Of a stretch of 11,792 nt of DNA, positions 6,746 through 11,792 are shown piece after piece; positions within the stretch are counted from its first letter, which is position 1, and the number at the start of each line of letters is the position of its first letter. Source of the DNA: DAIPHL01 sp036771375 (lineage in GTDB: Bacteria; Synergistota; Synergistia; Synergistales; Synergistaceae); the NCBI GenBank assembly GCA_036771375.1, contig DAIPHL010000065.1, forward strand, positions 1 to 11,792. Reading direction: 5' to 3'. Below the pieces are notes generated by a model. It searched no databases. It was not told the origin of the DNA and saw only the letters and a program-made list of their open reading frames with translations. Position numbers and translations under genes: made by a program.

Positions 6746-7318
6746 ATGTCGGAATATCGTGTCTTGAACTCCGTCGAAAGCGAGCTGAAAAGCGGTACTC
6801 TTTGGGAGTTGATGTCGATCCATCTCATGGCACCCCACAAGGTCGACATCTACAAAAAAGCGCTCGAAAAACACATCGTCAACGATCGATTCATCTTCTC
6901 ACCGACCTGGAGTTGGTGGGCGTTTTTCGGCGGACCGTTTTACTACTTCTATCGGAAGCTCTATAAACCCGCGATCGTTCTCGTCCTCATCGCGATCGTG
7001 CTGTTCATGGTCCACATCCCCCTTGCCGGGTTCTTGGTCAACGTCGCTTCCTCCATCGCGGCAAAATATCTGTACTGCAAAAAATTCATCTCCGACCTGG
7101 ATATCTCGGGGTATCCCGACAGGCCCAGACACGAAATCATCCAAGCACTTTCCAAACTGGGCGGCTACAACAGCTGGGCCATCGTGCTCGGAGTGCTCTT
7201 CAACCTCTTGGTTATCGTCGTTTCGATCATCCTTATTTTTATATTTGCGGGAATCGGTATTCTCTCCGCCGGCTACGTCAAGGGGATCTTCCCATCGATC
7301 ACCGGCCTTTTTGCATAG
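6746..7318 (+). CDS. DUF2628-like small membrane protein
   Basis: 190 residues. Residues 1-50 are soluble with a short helical, charged stretch. The family-type block 'SWWAFFGGPFYYFYRKLYKP' (56-75) is followed by hydrophobic segments at about 76-92, 94-106 and 143-178. This pattern (W-W-AFF-G-FYY-YRK-Y before membrane helices) is that of DUF2628 proteins; their biochemical function is not established. An in-frame stop at 6737 excludes longer versions. The ATG at 6746 has only a weak ribosome site (GAGGAAAGTGGG lies too far upstream), so the start is less sure than the gene. It stands alone behind its own promoter and converges on cysE. Confidence 0.8.
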   Translation: MSEYRVLNSVESELKSGTLWELMSIHLMAPHKVDIYKKALEKHIVNDRFIFSPTWSWWAFFGGPFYYFYRKLYKPAIVLVLIAIVLFMVHIPLAGFLVNVASSIAAKYLYCKKFISDLDISGYPDRPRHEIIQALSKLGGYNSWAIVLGVLFNLLVIVVSIILIFIFAGIGILSAGYVKGIFPSITGLFA

Positions 7319-7367
7319 TACTCGAGGCATCTTCTGAAAGCATCCACAGCGATAGGCGAAAACCGAC

Positions 7368-7417
7368 AAAAACGGGAGAACCATACGAGGACATAGGGCT
7401 CTTGTCGTCCGTTTTTT
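7368..7417. terminator. Bidirectional terminator between convergent genes
   Basis: AAAAACGG (7368-7375) is perfectly complementary to CCGTTTTT (7409-7416), with a sixth T at 7417. The loop holds a second small stem (GACA 7390-7393 / TGTC 7403-7406). The T-tract serves plus-strand transcripts and the A-tract gives a T-run for minus-strand ones. Its place between the DUF2628-like gene and cysE supports the call. Confidence 0.55.
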
Positions 7418-7486
7418 CCTTGTCCCCGTCTTCCTCTCGACTCGGGCAAGTGGACGGGAACACACTCACAACAGAAGCGCAAGCCC

Positions 7487-8434
7487 CTAGCCGCCGATCA
7501 TCCGCTCCTTTTCCTCCGGCGAAGTGGAACGTTGCTGAACCACCCGGGAACCGCGCGGAATGTCCTTCGTGATCCAGACGTTGCCGCCGATCATGGACCC
7601 CTCTCCGATCGTGACACGGCCCAATATCGTCGCACCGGCATATACGGTGACGTTGTCCTCGAGTATCGGATGCCTCGCCAGACCCTTGATCGGATTGCCC
7701 TCCGCGTCCTTGGGGAAGGAGAGCGCCCCGAGCGTGACTCCCTGGTAAATTCGACATCTTTTGCCGATTACGCAGGTCTCTCCTATGACGACGCCTGTTC
7801 CATGATCTATGAAAAATTCCTCTCCGATCGAAGCGCCGGGGTGAATGTCGATGCCGGTGCTGGAATGTGCCATCTCACTGATGATCCGCGGGATGACCGG
7901 AACGGAGAGCTGCAAAAGTCGGTGGGCGATCCGATGATTGGTCATGGCATACATCGACGGATAACAGAAGATCGTCTCCGCCCGGCTCTTTGCAGCCGGA
8001 TCTCCTTCGTATGCGGCAAGGACGTCGCCATCCAGAAGATCGCGAATGTCGGGAAGGCTTTTCATGAAATCACTCGCCATATCGTAAGCGGCGCCTTCGC
8101 AATACGAACAGTCCTCGTTCTGCTCGTCGCAGGTGAAACAGACCCCCAGGCGGATCTGTTCGACCAGGATGCGAAAGAGCCTGTCCGCCCTCGATGCCAT
8201 CTGGTGGCGAAGCGAGGGCTCCTCCAGACCGCTGGCCCCGAAAAATCCGGGGAAGAGAAGACACCGAAGAAGCTCCATCATCTCCTTCAACTTCTCTAAA
8301 GAGGGCAAGGGTGTCACGTGATAGCGTATATTCCACGTCCGTGAATCCTGTAGAGGAGCGAGAAGGGCTCCCACCAACCCGTCTATGTCGGGATACGATC
8401 TTTTGCTTTCCTCTATTCTCGGCACGCCTCTCAA
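7487..8434 (-). CDS. cysE: Serine O-acetyltransferase, long form
   Basis: 315 residues. It makes O-acetylserine from serine and acetyl-CoA, the first step of cysteine synthesis. The C-terminal left-handed beta-helix domain of the hexapeptide-repeat family is clear: 'DIHPGASIGEEFFIDHGTG' (196-214) has the catalytic D210-H211 pair and H198, followed by 'VVIGE', 'IYQGVTLGALSFPKD' and 'HPILEDNVTVYAGATILG'. The substrate helices appear as 'DGDVLAAYEGDPAAKS' (135-150) and 'YPSMYAMTNHRIAH' (158-171). The extended N-terminus carries C99, C102, C109 and C112 as CxxC-x6-CxxC, a possible metal site. The tail ends in ERMIGG, not the terminal Ile that inserts into CysK in classical cysteine synthase complexes. 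I chose the TTG at 8434, 6 nt after the cysK stop and preceded by GGGAG at 8 nt. Confidence 0.95.
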   Translation of the reverse strand: MRGVPRIEESKRSYPDIDGLVGALLAPLQDSRTWNIRYHVTPLPSLEKLKEMMELLRCLLFPGFFGASGLEEPSLRHQMASRADRLFRILVEQIRLGVCFTCDEQNEDCSYCEGAAYDMASDFMKSLPDIRDLLDGDVLAAYEGDPAAKSRAETIFCYPSMYAMTNHRIAHRLLQLSVPVIPRIISEMAHSSTGIDIHPGASIGEEFFIDHGTGVVIGETCVIGKRCRIYQGVTLGALSFPKDAEGNPIKGLARHPILEDNVTVYAGATILGRVTIGEGSMIGGNVWITKDIPRGSRVVQQRSTSPEEKERMIGG

Positions 8435-8440
8435 ATCCGT

Positions 8441-9370
8441 TCACTCCCGTCCCTTAAAAAGCTCCGTCGACAGATACCTGTCCGCCGTGTCACAGACGAT
8501 GAAAACGATCGTCTTCCCACGGTTTTGCGGTTCGGCCGCGATCCTCAGGGCGGCGCACGCGGCCGCGCCCGAGGAAATACCGCAGAAGATCCCTTCTTCG
8601 CGTATCAGACGGCGCGCCGTCGCGATCGCATCCGTTCCCGCCACTCGTTCCACCCTGTCGATCTGCGACCGGTCGAGCACCTCGGGGACGAATCCGGCCC
8701 CTATACCCTGGATGAGATGTGGGCCCGCCTCTCCGCCGGAAAGGAGCGGAGATTCGTCCGGCTCCACCGCCACAGAGACGAGCGTTGGCTTATATTCCTT
8801 GAGTTTCTCCGACACTCCCGTCAATGTACCGCCCGTACCGACGGCCGACACGAAGACATCGATCCTTCCTTCCGTGTCTTTCCATATCTCCTCGGCCGTC
8901 GTCGTGTAGTGTGCTTTCGGATTCGCCGGATTTTCAAATTGTCCCAGCATAATCGCACCGGATGTAGAGGAGACGATTCGTTCCGCCTCGCTCACGGACC
9001 CCGCCATGCCGAGAGCGGCGGGTGTCAGGACCAGTTCGACTCCCAAACCACCGAGAAGGGCCTTTCTTTCCTCGCTCATACTCTCCGGCATGGCGAGGAT
9101 CAGTCTGTACCCTCTCGTCGCGGCGACCAAAGCCAGTCCGATCCCGGTGTTGCCGCTTGTCGGTTCCACGATCACCCCCCCGGGACGAAGTCTTCCATCG
9201 CGTTCCGCCTCGATGACCATATGCAGAGCCGCCCTGTCTTTGATAGAACCTCCGGGGTTGAAGTACTCCAGCTTTCCGATCACTTCCGCGGGCAGATCGC
9301 CGGCAAGCTTTCCCAGGCGAATCAGAGGGGTATTTCCTATCAGTTCGGTAACGCAATTCGCGACCTTCAC
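8441..9370 (-). CDS. cysK: Cysteine synthase A (O-acetylserine sulfhydrylase)
   Basis: 309 residues, normal for CysK. It uses pyridoxal phosphate to turn O-acetylserine and sulfide into cysteine in the cytoplasm. The PLP lysine is K44 in 'NPGGSIKDRAA' (38-48). The substrate loop 'PTSGNTGIGLA' (70-80), the 'GQFENPANP' segment (143-151), the phosphate-binding 'GTGGTLTGV' (178-186) and 'GISSGAA' (264-270) are all intact. The GTG start at 9370 has GGAGG 7 nt upstream. The next gene downstream is cysE, whose start is 6 nt past this stop, so the two enzymes of the pathway are co-transcribed. An 86-nt gap separates it from the exported protein gene upstream; no convincing promoter was seen there. 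Confidence 0.96.
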   Translation of the reverse strand: MKVANCVTELIGNTPLIRLGKLAGDLPAEVIGKLEYFNPGGSIKDRAALHMVIEAERDGRLRPGGVIVEPTSGNTGIGLALVAATRGYRLILAMPESMSEERKALLGGLGVELVLTPAALGMAGSVSEAERIVSSTSGAIMLGQFENPANPKAHYTTTAEEIWKDTEGRIDVFVSAVGTGGTLTGVSEKLKEYKPTLVSVAVEPDESPLLSGGEAGPHLIQGIGAGFVPEVLDRSQIDRVERVAGTDAIATARRLIREEGIFCGISSGAAACAALRIAAEPQNRGKTIVFIVCDTADRYLSTELFKGRE

Positions 9371-9456
9371 GACAACGCCTCCAATCGAACCGAAGACTTC
9401 AAACGAGTATCGTCTGGACTCAAATCAGGATGCGGACAATAGACGACGCAGGACGG

Positions 9457-9846
9457 TCATTTCGTCGCGGGTTTGTACGTCATCTTCTCCCACTTCAGGC
9501 GATATGCGTTTCGGCATTTTTTCCAATTGCCGTTCAGATGATTTCCCGTGACATCGACGTCATTGCCTGCCGGGATCTCCCTGAGCCCGAAGAGGGCGTA
9601 CCCGATCCGATTCCACTCTTCATCGTAAAACGACAGGCGCAAGGATACGCTCACGTCGAAAAGCGCATTGTTGGTCAATTTGACGTCGATTCCGCTCTTG
9701 GAGATGACAAGATCCGAAAACACCATCTCCGTGTCCGGTATCGGTCCACTCGTGATCAACTTCTCGGCCGCGACGGCAAACCCCGCGAAGACCGAAAACA
9801 AAAGAAGCGACGAGAGCAAGCATTTCAAAACCGTCCATTTTTTCAC
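9457..9846 (-). CDS. Small exported protein, FxLYD-like
   Basis: 129 residues from the GTG at 9846-9844, chosen because GAGGAGG lies 8 nt upstream and a signal peptide starts there (MKKWTVLKC, hydrophobic core, cleavage near AVA-AEK at 26-27). The frame is open further upstream to an ATG at 9891, but that would bury the signal peptide. The mature part, about 100 residues, has a beta-rich pattern: 'DLVISKSGIDVKLTNNALFDVSVSL' is spread over 45-69, then 'FYDEEWNRIGYALFGLREIPAG' over 73-94. This 'L-N-N... V.V.L.FYD..W' layout resembles FxLYD and related extracellular beta-sandwich domains; the match is by eye. The function is unknown and the place of action is periplasm or envelope. A single Cys remains in the mature part (C111). 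It may be the first gene of a transcript continuing into cysK-cysE. Confidence 0.72.
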   Translation of the reverse strand: MKKWTVLKCLLSSLLLFSVFAGFAVAAEKLITSGPIPDTEMVFSDLVISKSGIDVKLTNNALFDVSVSLRLSFYDEEWNRIGYALFGLREIPAGNDVDVTGNHLNGNWKKCRNAYRLKWEKMTYKPATK

Positions 9847-9899
9847 CGTATTCGCCTCCTCATCGGAACCATGCCTCGTAAGGCGGGACATACTCCGTC

Positions 9900-9905
9900 A
9901 TTATA
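9900..9905 (-). promoter_or_regulatory. -10 element for the exported-protein gene
   Basis: On the minus strand 9905-9900 reads TATAAT exactly. The -35 position (rc of 9923-9928, CTCTCG) is poor and lies in the arm of the 9924-9968 hairpin. Transcription would start near 9893, leaving about 46 nt of leader. A second candidate, TTGCGA (rc 10084-10089) with TATCGT (rc 10060-10065) at 18 bp, would give a longer leader containing the hairpins. Confidence 0.4.
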
Positions 9906-9923
9906 CAACATACCGAGAAACAC

Positions 9924-9968
9924 GAGAGGCTCCGCCCTGAGCGACGGGAACGCTGGGCCGAGCCTCTC
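9924..9968. repeat. Compound hairpin upstream of the exported-protein gene
   Basis: GAGAGGCTC (9924-9932) pairs with GAGCCTCTC (9960-9968). Inside it GCCC (9934-9937) pairs with GGGC (9955-9958), and AGCG (9940-9943) with CGCT (9951-9954), leaving the 7-nt loop ACGGGAA. That gives 17 bp in 45 nt. No T-run follows on either strand. Confidence 0.6.
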
Positions 9969-9978
9969 TCGATTCCTT

Positions 9979-10019
9979 GCATACGCCTCGCCTCGATCGT
10001 TCCGACGTGGTTCGTATGC
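9979..10019. repeat. Second inverted repeat in the same region
   Basis: GCATACG (9979-9985) and CGTATGC (10013-10019) are exact reverse complements around 27 nt, the same arm-to-arm distance as in the first repeat. It could be an operator half-site pair or an RNA stem. Confidence 0.4.
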
Positions 10020-10037
10020 GCCTGCCTTGCCTTCTAC

Positions 10038-10058
10038 GGGGCCGGATCTTCCGTCCCC
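10038..10058. repeat. Third hairpin in the same region
   Basis: GGGG (10038-10041) pairs with CCCC (10055-10058) and CGGA (10043-10046) with TCCG (10050-10053), with one C/T mismatch and the loop TCT. It is short but GC-rich and stable. It is followed by CTCGC/GCGAG (10083-10101) and seven Ts at 10110-10116, a loose terminator-like arrangement on the plus strand. Confidence 0.45.
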
Positions 10059-10117
10059 TACGATAGGCTAAATGTATTGCAACTCGCAAAAATGACGCGA
10101 GATATCGGATTTTTTTA

Positions 10118-10145
10118 TTGTACGATTCGAAAAATAGTGTAAAAT
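10118..10145 (+). promoter_or_regulatory. Promoter of the ECF sigma operon
   Basis: TTGTAC (10118-10123) lies 16 bp before TAAAAT (10140-10145), 5 of 6 matches to TATAAT. Transcription would start near 10152, which rules out the first ATG at 10153 and leaves a leader of about 97 nt before the ATG at 10249. The spacer contains CGAAAAATAGTG (10128-10139), also found reversed in the etf/TRAP operator. Confidence 0.5.
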
Positions 10146-10248
10146 ACCTATTATGAGAGAGAATCATACAACGGACCGTAATTATGCTGCCGATGGTTGC
10201 ATTATGTTTGATACAGACCCTGATTTGCGAAAGGGAAAGGGCTGCAAA

Positions 10249-10794
10249 ATGCAGGAAGACCTTCTGATGGCGAAGATAGCACAGGGTGACGAAGATTCTT
10301 TCGCTCAGTTGTACGAGCTCTGGCGACGGAGGATCATGGCGTATGCGTTTCGATCGCTGCGTGACATACATGAGGCACAGGACGTGATGCAGGAGACGTT
10401 TTTACAACTTTACAAGGCGGCTCCGACGTATCGATGCGAAGGAAAGTTCGGGGCGTTTGTCTTTCGGATCGCAGGCAACCTGGTAAGAGGACGTTTCAGA
10501 AACGGAAGGCAAATCGACTCCCTGGACGATATCATCGAAGATGAAAGTGATTTTCATCCAGACTCTCTCAGGCATTCGCCGGAGGAGAGTGTAATCTACG
10601 GAATCGACACGGAAAGGCTGTTGGCCGGGCTGCCGGTTCGTCAGAAAGAGGCGTTGATTCTGGTGGCAAGCGGTGTATCTTATTCGGAGGGAGCCGAGAT
10701 GTTGCAGGTCAGTACGGACGCTTTTGCCCAGTTGGTACTGAGAGGCAGACGTTCTCTCAGGTTGAGCATGGCGAGGATGAGTGATCCATCTTGA
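10249..10794 (+). CDS. ECF-type RNA polymerase sigma factor
   Basis: 181 residues from the ATG at 10249, chosen because AAAGGG lies 7 nt upstream and family homology starts there (MQEDLLMAKIAQGDEDSFAQ). Sigma region 2 spans about 17-85, with the family motif 'HEAQDVMQETFLQLY' at 41-55 and a region 2.4-like stretch up to 'GNLVRGRFRNGR'. Region 4 spans about 120-175: 'LLAGLPVRQKEALIL', then a helix-turn-helix 'YSEGAEMLQVSTDAFAQLVL' at 145-164. The central linker is acidic (94-113). Only regions 2 and 4 exist, as in extracytoplasmic-function sigma factors. It should direct RNA polymerase to an unknown regulon and be held by the anti-sigma protein encoded next, whose start overlaps this stop as TTGA. 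The operon promoter looks like a housekeeping one. Confidence 0.92.
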   Translation: MQEDLLMAKIAQGDEDSFAQLYELWRRRIMAYAFRSLRDIHEAQDVMQETFLQLYKAAPTYRCEGKFGAFVFRIAGNLVRGRFRNGRQIDSLDDIIEDESDFHPDSLRHSPEESVIYGIDTERLLAGLPVRQKEALILVASGVSYSEGAEMLQVSTDAFAQLVLRGRRSLRLSMARMSDPS

Positions 10795-11501
10795 AGAAGA
10801 TGCTGAACGATCATCCACAAGAAAAACTTTCATGTTTGGAAAGTGAGCTGCTGATCTCCAAAGCATGCGACGGGGAGTGTTCGCCGGAGGAGCTTCGTCG
10901 ACTGAAGGACCACCTGCGCATCTGTTCCCATTGTCGTAACCTCATGCGTGAGTACCTGGCCATAAGCGATATGATGACGTTGCATCTCGCGAACGCCTGT
11001 TGCCCTCTCCCAAAACCGGTCCTGCCGAAACAGGCGAACATCCTTTCCATGCACACGTTGCGTGAATATGCTGCGTACGTGGCGATGATCGCCGCCTCCA
11101 TCCTCTTCTTCGTCTTTGGGCACCATATGGGATTCGTCCACGCCCAACGGCAGAATACGACCGAAAACGCCGCTCTCGTCTCGGTGGCGACTCCCTCGAT
11201 GTGGGCGGCAAACCGTCCTCACAGTCAGGTTGTCCTTGCCAATATAGAGTCCGAACAGCCGTTCACGGAGAGCATCAAAAACTACAGGGCCGCCATCGGA
11301 GAGGAGATCCGAAGGGGGAACGTCGACTGGCTGCGGATACGGGAACTGGTTGAAGCGATGGGCGAGCTCAGAACGGACCTCGAGCTGCTGACGATCCATA
11401 TGGCCTACATCGACATTCGGACGGGGAGCTCTCCGTCGGAAGTCGCTTCCCACTGGGAAACGCTCGGAGAAAGCACGGGGAAAACGGTGTATAAACGATG
11501 A
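10791..11501 (+). CDS. Zinc-finger transmembrane anti-sigma factor
   Basis: 236 residues if started at the TTG at 10791, which overlaps the sigma stop; the in-frame ATG at 10800 (residue 4) is an alternative and changes little. The N-terminal cytoplasmic part (about 14-65) has the zinc anti-sigma pattern: C26 and C30, then 'LKDHLRICSHCRNLM' with H41-x3-C45-x2-C48. A single membrane helix follows (about 92-115, 'EYAAYVAMIAASILFFVFG'). The C-terminal 120 residues should be outside the membrane; they are charged and helical (154-200) with no recognised domain. Such proteins bind and silence their partner sigma factor until an envelope signal frees it. The coupling with the sigma gene upstream and an exported-protein gene downstream (ATGA overlap) supports this role. 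Confidence 0.87.
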   Translation: MKKMLNDHPQEKLSCLESELLISKACDGECSPEELRRLKDHLRICSHCRNLMREYLAISDMMTLHLANACCPLPKPVLPKQANILSMHTLREYAAYVAMIAASILFFVFGHHMGFVHAQRQNTTENAALVSVATPSMWAANRPHSQVVLANIESEQPFTESIKNYRAAIGEEIRRGNVDWLRIRELVEAMGELRTDLELLTIHMAYIDIRTGSSPSEVASHWETLGESTGKTVYKR

Positions 11502-11792
11502 GGAAGAACGCTCGGAAATATCTTTACGTTACGCTTTTCCTGCTCGTTCTGACGGCGATACCGGCCTTCGGGGCGAATCAGGTGGGACGCACGATCGAAA
11601 AGAGCCTGAAGGACGCGCTCGTCAAGACCGGGATGCAAAATACGCTTGCCGTGAAAATGTCTCAACGCTTTCTTTTCATGGGCACCGTGATGATCCGAAA
11701 CGTTCCCCCGGCCACGCTGGAAGGAGAAGAGGACCTTCTGGCAGGCAAAACGCAACGGGGAAGCTTTGGGAATCGCTCTGGGAAACTCTCAC
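11498..11792 (+). CDS. Exported protein of the sigma operon, N-terminal fragment
   Basis: The ATG at 11498 overlaps the anti-sigma stop by 4 bp (ATGA), so it is the third coupled gene of the operon. 98 codons are present and no stop is reached. Residues 1-25 are a signal peptide (MRKNARKYLYVTLFLLVLTA, then cleavage near AFG-AN). The mature start is amphipathic ('NQVGRTIEKSLKDALVKTG'), followed by a stretch rich in Val and Met. I do not recognise a family. By position it may feed a signal to the anti-sigma factor, or be an envelope protein of the response; that is inference. Codon composition changes in the last 60 nt and the alternative frame there also looks protein-like, so a frameshift near 11730 is possible. 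Confidence 0.7.
   Translation, partial: MRKNARKYLYVTLFLLVLTAIPAFGANQVGRTIEKSLKDALVKTGMQNTLAVKMSQRFLFMGTVMIRNVPPATLEGEEDLLAGKTQRGSFGNRSGKLS

Noticed and set aside
9947..9972. GGAAC-N17-TCGA, resembling an ECF-type promoter that could autoregulate the sigma operon
   Set aside because: The match is short, lies wholly inside the 9924-9968 hairpin arm region, and is about 280 nt from the gene; a better housekeeping-type promoter exists at 10118-10145.
9430..10071. Plus-strand open frame of 213 codons over the exported-protein gene
   Set aside because: Antisense to a gene with a clear signal peptide, ribosome site and beta-rich domain; the plus-strand product has no recognisable feature.
10153..10248. 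Longer N-terminus for the sigma factor starting at the ATG at 10153
   Set aside because: That ATG would be at or before the predicted transcription start and has no ribosome site; homology and AAAGGG support the start at 10249.

Overview
The window reads as a chromosome segment from an anaerobic or fermentative bacterium with moderately GC-rich coding DNA and AT-rich promoters. TRAP uptake, an electron transfer flavoprotein, exported proteins with signal peptides and a zinc-finger anti-sigma protein would fit a diderm such as Synergistota. That assignment is an inference from gene content and style, not something the sequence proves. Shine-Dalgarno sites are strong and GTG/TTG starts are common.

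Layout from left to right. (1) Positions 1-929, minus strand: the start of etfA (runs off the left edge) behind a complete etfB. (2) Positions 930-1237: a compact divergent control region with two overlapping extended -10 promoters and a perfect 11+11 bp inverted repeat. (3) Positions 1238-4115, plus strand: a complete TRAP transporter, dctP-dctQ-dctM. (4) Positions 4116-5222: a gene-poor 1.1 kb stretch with one very stable hairpin, a candidate promoter, one doubtful small ORF and a C9 tract. (5) Positions 5223-6344, plus: a short AspT/YidE-type membrane exchanger without the usual RCK_C domains. (6) Positions 6345-6745: no convincing gene, ending in a good sigma70-type promoter. (7) Positions 6746-7318, plus: a DUF2628-like membrane protein, convergent with (8) a minus-strand group at 9846-7487: a small exported protein, cysK and cysE. 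A bidirectional terminator separates the two. (9) Positions 9847-10248: a divergent intergenic region with three stacked hairpins and the promoter of (10) a plus-strand, translationally coupled operon at 10249-11792: an ECF sigma factor, a zinc-finger transmembrane anti-sigma factor and an exported protein cut by the right edge.

How they work together. The TRAP system and EtfBA share one control point, which suggests that uptake of an organic acid is co-regulated with its flavoprotein-linked oxidation or reduction. CysE and CysK form the two-step route from serine to cysteine. The sigma/anti-sigma/exported-protein set is a classical envelope-signal module whose signal and regulon cannot be read from this window. 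I saw no CRISPR array, IS element, tRNA or rRNA. No clearly new system is demonstrated. The most novel-looking parts are the sensory half of the sigma module, the structured intergenic regions and the cysteine cluster in CysE.
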